64,000 nt of DNA. Origin: Monosporascus cannonballus (Eukaryota > Ascomycota > Sordariomycetes > Xylariales). The stretch spans positions 248,001-312,000 of the forward strand of contig QJNS01000068.1 in assembly GCA_004154925.1 (NCBI GenBank), read 5' to 3'. The notes below the pieces were generated by a model. That model was not told the origin of the DNA and did not search any database. It saw nothing but the letters and a program-made list of their open reading frames with translations. Within the stretch, counting starts at the first letter, position 1, and the number at the start of each line of letters is the position of its first letter. The position numbers and the translations under genes are program-made. Positions 60,762 to 64,000 of the stretch are shown in pieces.

Positions 60762-61000
60762 TGTCAGACCCAGCTAAAGTCGATCAAACAGCTAAGCCTT
60801 AGCTTAATCTGATCACCTACTGAAACAAGGCTACTTTATGCACCCCCGGTATCTTTTCCTCTTAGCTACAGTTATATTTACGTGTATAAAAAGAGGGTTC
60901 GCTACCATCACCTTCTAGCTAGGACCTTCGAGAGGTTATGCAACCTTTAATACACCTTTTCTTCAGTTATATGCTTCTGTGTGTGATGCAGGGTTTTATA
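60762..61000 (+). repeat. 3' LTR of copia D (239 bp)
   Basis: Starts TGTCAGACCC and ends GGTTTTATA, followed by the GATAT duplication at 61001-61005. Confidence 0.9.
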
Positions 61001-61418
61001 GATATTCGGGCGGCCGATTTCTTTATTAAGAAGGCCGATATTAAGCTGCTTATGGCAAAATCCTTTAATACTAATCCAGCCGCGGGAATTTAAATTACGG
61101 CCGCGTAAGTTAACTTTGTTAATAACGGTTATTTTATCGACTTTGCTATATGGCATAATATAGTCGATATGTATAAAACTTACAACTTTGCCCGTAAATA
61201 AGCTTATTATTGCAAAATGTTTATAAGCCGAACCTGAATAAAATTTAAATGGGCTAAGGTATCTTTTGACGGATATTATTACTGCTAACAATAATCAAAA
61301 GATTTTGAAAAAAAATGTGGCAAAAAAAGGGCGGTGGAAAAACAAATAATATTTCGGATCGTTATTGGGGGATTTTAGGGATTTACTTTTCGACTGCCAT
61401 AGATGTACCAAGGTTTTA
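61001..61418 (-). other. Right half of the sequence split by copia D
   Basis: A minus-strand frame is open from 61291 to the D border and beyond (FYSGSAYKHFAIISLFTGKV, INKVNLRGRNLNSRGW, GFCHKQLNIGLLNKEIGRPN). Its continuation lies at 47675-47580. Not recognised as any family. The part from 61292 to 61418 shows no coding signal. Confidence 0.35.
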
Positions 61419-62171
61419 AGTCAAACACCCAGTCAACGCACCACTCCCTCAACGCTCCACCCCCAATTTGAGGCTATCGCCAAGCTATCTATATACTTCA
61501 AAAATCAATAACTTAACAACCAATTAAGTAACCTATATCGGGTTTTAACAAAATCGCACTACTATACAATCAGGATCATCAGTATAATATTCGCTTTCTT
61601 TATCTCCTTCGTCTTAGGCTTCGTTTTACGAAGTGACAACGGAAGGTCCTTACGCGTTGCTTTTCAGCCCGGCCTTCACTTGCCTAACGTTCTTTAGCCG
61701 TACGAATTCTTCATTAAGGTTAACTTCTACCTTTCTTAGCTTTCTTGGGCGTGCCTTTTTAAGGGCTGAAATTAATTAGCTATTATAAGTTTCGAAGGCG
61801 GTTAATTCGCTGTTAAATACATTAAGTACTTTGCCAACCTTACGAAAAAGGAGCCGAACGGTAACTTTCCCGAAAATTAGGTCGACCTTAATTAAGGTTT
61901 TCTCAAAAATCCTTATATCCCTTAAAAATTTAAGTATATTAAAGCCTATTAAAGCAAATGGTGAAAAAAAATCGGGCTATTATGGAATAATAAGCAACTC
62001 GGCAGCCGGTCGATTTCCCGCACTTTCGTTCTTTTTTACATATTTACTTTTTAAAGCCCTATCCCGATTAACAGGCCATATTCCTATCGCTTTAAAGCTA
62101 CTTATTATATATCGTAAAACCTTTATAACCTTTTCCCAGGCCTTGGCGAACGCCCACAGGAAGTCCGTTTT
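61419..62171 (-). mobile_element. pogo/Fot1-like DNA transposon remnant, C-terminal transposase part
   Basis: The minus strand reads WAFAKAWEKVIKVLRY, then ISSFKAIGIWPVNRDRALKS, the typical end of the DDE domain of fungal pogo/Fot1 transposases. ILKFLRDIRIFEKTLIKVDL and a basic C-terminal tail follow. The catalytic part would lie to the right but is cut off by element H at 62172. The left end is proposed at 61419, after a TA, where AGTCAAACACCC begins a C-rich stretch resembling a terminal inverted repeat; the other terminus is outside the window. Moderately RIP-mutated. Confidence 0.6.
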
Positions 62172-62557
62172 TGTGACGGCTAGGCGGTTTAACCAACTAT
62201 TAAACCTAAGTCGTACGGGTTTATGTTGGCAGGAGTATCGTGGGAATCTAAGCAATGGATACAGAAACGTATTACGTCTCGTAATACCAAGGGTACCTTG
62301 GGTAACGAATTGTTATTGTAAGCTAAAGCTATTTAGATTATAGAATTAATAAGCGTATATATCCTTTTTCTTTAACTGGATCACTACCAGTAAGTTAGTA
62401 ATCCGGCTTATTAGCTTACCATTAGTAAGCTAGTGATCCGGCTTACTGGTTCGTCACCAGTAAGCTGGTAATCCATTACGTAACCTGATTTACATAGTTT
62501 TCTTGGCCTTTTCCGTTACGACCGTTCCTGGAGGCCGTGGCTTGTTAGGTTATAATA
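62172..62557 (-). repeat. 3' LTR of element H with 35 bp minisatellite
   Basis: Starts TGTGACGGCTAGG and ends GGTTATAATA. AGTAAGCTAGTGATCC-type units repeat at 35 bp spacing from 62389 to about 62474, at the same place where G carries a different 36 bp unit. Confidence 0.8.
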
Positions 62558-62631
62558 CGATCTCCCTTTTCCCAAAATCTTGTTCTTAAGATTTTTTTTC
62601 TCCTAGTAAGTTTTTTCCACATATTTTTAAT

Positions 62632-63198
62632 ATGTCTTCCGGTATATCCAAACGTTATTCTTATAAATCCGAATAACGATTTGCCTTGGTTAATTTAATT
62701 AAATTCGAAAGTTTTAACGTAATACCTTATTTTTTCTGTTTTGCTCGGCAATTTAATTACTAAATAATAAATAGAATTTTTCGTTATAAGGAATATGTTT
62801 ATCGAGGTTATTCGTATGACGGAATAAAAGTCCTTATTTCCATAATTAATCGTTATATTACAAAATCGAAAAAATTAAAAAAAAAGTTAACGGCCGAAAA
62901 ATCTTTATTTAAAGCTTTTACGCGTTTTTTTCTTATACGTCGTTAATATTAGCACTATCAATTTTAAAGTACGAAACTTATTAATCGTGCCTTTTAATCC
63001 TTAGATAATTTTAATAACTTTGTATAATTGGAATCGGAATCCGTAATCGAGGTTTAAACCTTAAAAAAGGTGGATGTTATTAATTAGAATGCAGTAAATT
63101 AAGGGCTTTTTTCCGTAAATCTTGTAAATTGGGATATCATTATTTTAAGTAATTCCGCCGTTATTGGTAAAAATTCTTTAATAAACGTTAGGCGCTAA
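62632..63198 (+). pseudogene. Antisense ORF of gypsy element H, ATG retained
   Basis: ATG at 62632 followed by SSGISKRYSYKSE, RFALVNLIKFESFNVIPYFF, then IFRYKEYVYRGYSYDGIKVL, KKLKKKLTAEKSLFKAF and an end FLINVRR-like (SLINVRR) before TAA. The span is 189 codons. It contains a few in-frame stops at Trp/Gln positions. GTAAGT lies 26 nt upstream (62606-62611). Same protein as in A, B and C. Confidence 0.65.
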
Positions 63199-64000
63199 TA
63201 AGATTTTTGGCAGATTCCCAGATATTTTCGGAATCTGGGTATTTTTTCTATTTAATTAAGTATTGAGTAAATCCGTTTTGTTTTCGCATATTAAATATTT
63301 TCTTTATTTCGTATGTTTATTTATTTTTTTATTTTTACGTTGTTTTATGCCGTATATACTTTAATCATATTCGTTATTAATTCGAATAAGGAAATATAAA
63401 AGATTAAATAGAATTTATTTTTTGATAAAAATTCTAATTAGTAATTATTTTTTGAGATTTTTTTTAGCGATTTATATAAATCGATATATTTGAAATCGAA
63501 TTTTTTATTAGGTCGTTTTGTTTAAATATTTTTTGTAATAAGGAAAATTATTTTCCCTTTTTCGAAAATTAATTTTTTAACCTTTTTTAGTTATAATATT
63601 TATTTATTTGATTTTGTACGAATTTTAATTTTGTTTTTATTTTTTGATATAATTGTTATAATTAGTTTAACGTAAGAATTGTTTTGATATTAATTAAACC
63701 GTTATTATACGTTTCTTTGTAAATTTTTGGAATAAATCTAAAATTTGCGTTCGTAAGTATTGTTTTAATATTTTCGTAATAACTAGTATTTTAGATTAAT
63801 TAAGTAATCGGTAATTTTTTAACCTAATTATGTTATTTATAATTAATATAATATTGTAAATAAATTTTTAAAATTTAGTTTACTTATTTTGTTTATTTAT
63901 TTGTTTAAGGTTTAAATGCGTTAAATAATTTATGATTTAAGCCGATTTATATTATAAGGCTTTGTTAAAATTTCGATACGAATATTAATTTTTTGTTTAA

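Larger units (their letters stand above)
47681..61000 (+). mobile_element. Element D: Ty1/copia retrotransposon, interrupted by element F
   Basis: LTRs of 239 bp at 47681-47919 and 60762-61000, with a perfect GATAT duplication at 47676-47680 and 61001-61005. Gag starts near ATG 48114 (MVA, later ALDGPNYSKFERALKAYN). It contains an Asn-rich stretch near 48960-49030 and a degenerate zinc finger YYCKKKYFFKN. Protease/pre-integrase follows (KVNGKLLAGRKYLDIIGKN, near 49390), then integrase (KLAYLGLRAFKKVVHV near 49930 to SPLYIKEPANVQEY near 50390). F is inserted at 50431. Integrase resumes near 57750. RT has LTPLIRSYI/AVNTF-like sequence near 59150-59250 and YVND at 59396-59407. RNase H and the C-terminus run to about 60360. 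Frames carry RIP stops, less densely than in the gypsy elements. Confidence 0.9.
62172..64000 (-). mobile_element. Element H: family-1 Ty3/gypsy, 3' part, running off the window
   Basis: 3' LTR at 62172-62557 (386 bp), then the purine tract on the minus strand (GGGAAAAGGGAGATCG) and the antisense ORF at 62632-63198. AT-rich pol 3' sequence follows, matching A from 1260 to about 2040. Inserted in the pogo-like transposase. The remaining pol, gag and 5' LTR lie outside the window. Confidence 0.8.

Noticed and set aside
1..64000. CRISPR array or bacterial operons
   Set aside because: Spliceosomal introns, RIP signature and LTR retrotransposons show a filamentous fungus; no short regularly spaced direct repeats with unique spacers were seen.

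Overview
The window reads as an accessory, probably heterochromatic, block of a filamentous ascomycete (Pezizomycotina-type) genome. About 60 kb is very AT-rich and made of LTR retrotransposons in which CA has become TA and TG has become TA on both strands, with many Trp/Gln codons turned into stops. This is the signature of repeat-induced point mutation (RIP). A GC-normal island of about 4 kb (42.1-46.2 kb) holds the only gene that looks intact: a catalase with seven exons and six short fungal introns (43216-45335, 590 codons). A short-chain dehydrogenase (SDR) pseudogene, convergent with it, lies at 45824-46824.

The repeats can be ordered by their LTR ends, target-site duplications (TSDs) and broken reading frames. 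From left to right: a tandem Ty3/gypsy array sharing LTRs (Z/A, minus strand) sits in an older copy B. B abuts a Ty1/copia element K (plus strand), whose reading frame stops at 12880 and resumes in frame at 41428. The 28.5 kb between is a minus-strand gypsy element J with 206-207 bp LTRs. J was itself invaded by C (13820-20712, plus), by E (24469-38515, plus), which contains G (27018-33781, minus), and by a solo J-type LTR (39152-39358). Right of the catalase island, a copia element D (47681-61000, TSD GATAT) split an older decayed sequence and was invaded by the chromodomain gypsy element F (50431-57711, TSD GTTAC). A pogo/Fot1-like transposase remnant follows, cut by a further family-1 gypsy element H that runs off the window.

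The most unusual observation is a protein-like reading frame on the antisense strand of the gypsy elements, between the pol 3' end and the 3' LTR. It is recognisable in A, B, C, G and H (family 1) and in related form in E and F (family 3), and five of these have a GTAAGT a short fixed distance upstream of its start. Other points of interest are a Leu in place of the catalytic distal Asn of the catalase, and two 124-129 bp un-mutated LTR-like insertions with perfect TSDs and tRNA-half-like 3' ends. There are also a tRNA-like sequence and a perfect hairpin next to the polypurine tract of copia D, and minisatellites that differ between LTR subfamilies.

All coordinates were read by eye. LTR ends supported by TSDs should be accurate to a base or two; protein-domain limits in the RIP-mutated elements are approximate.
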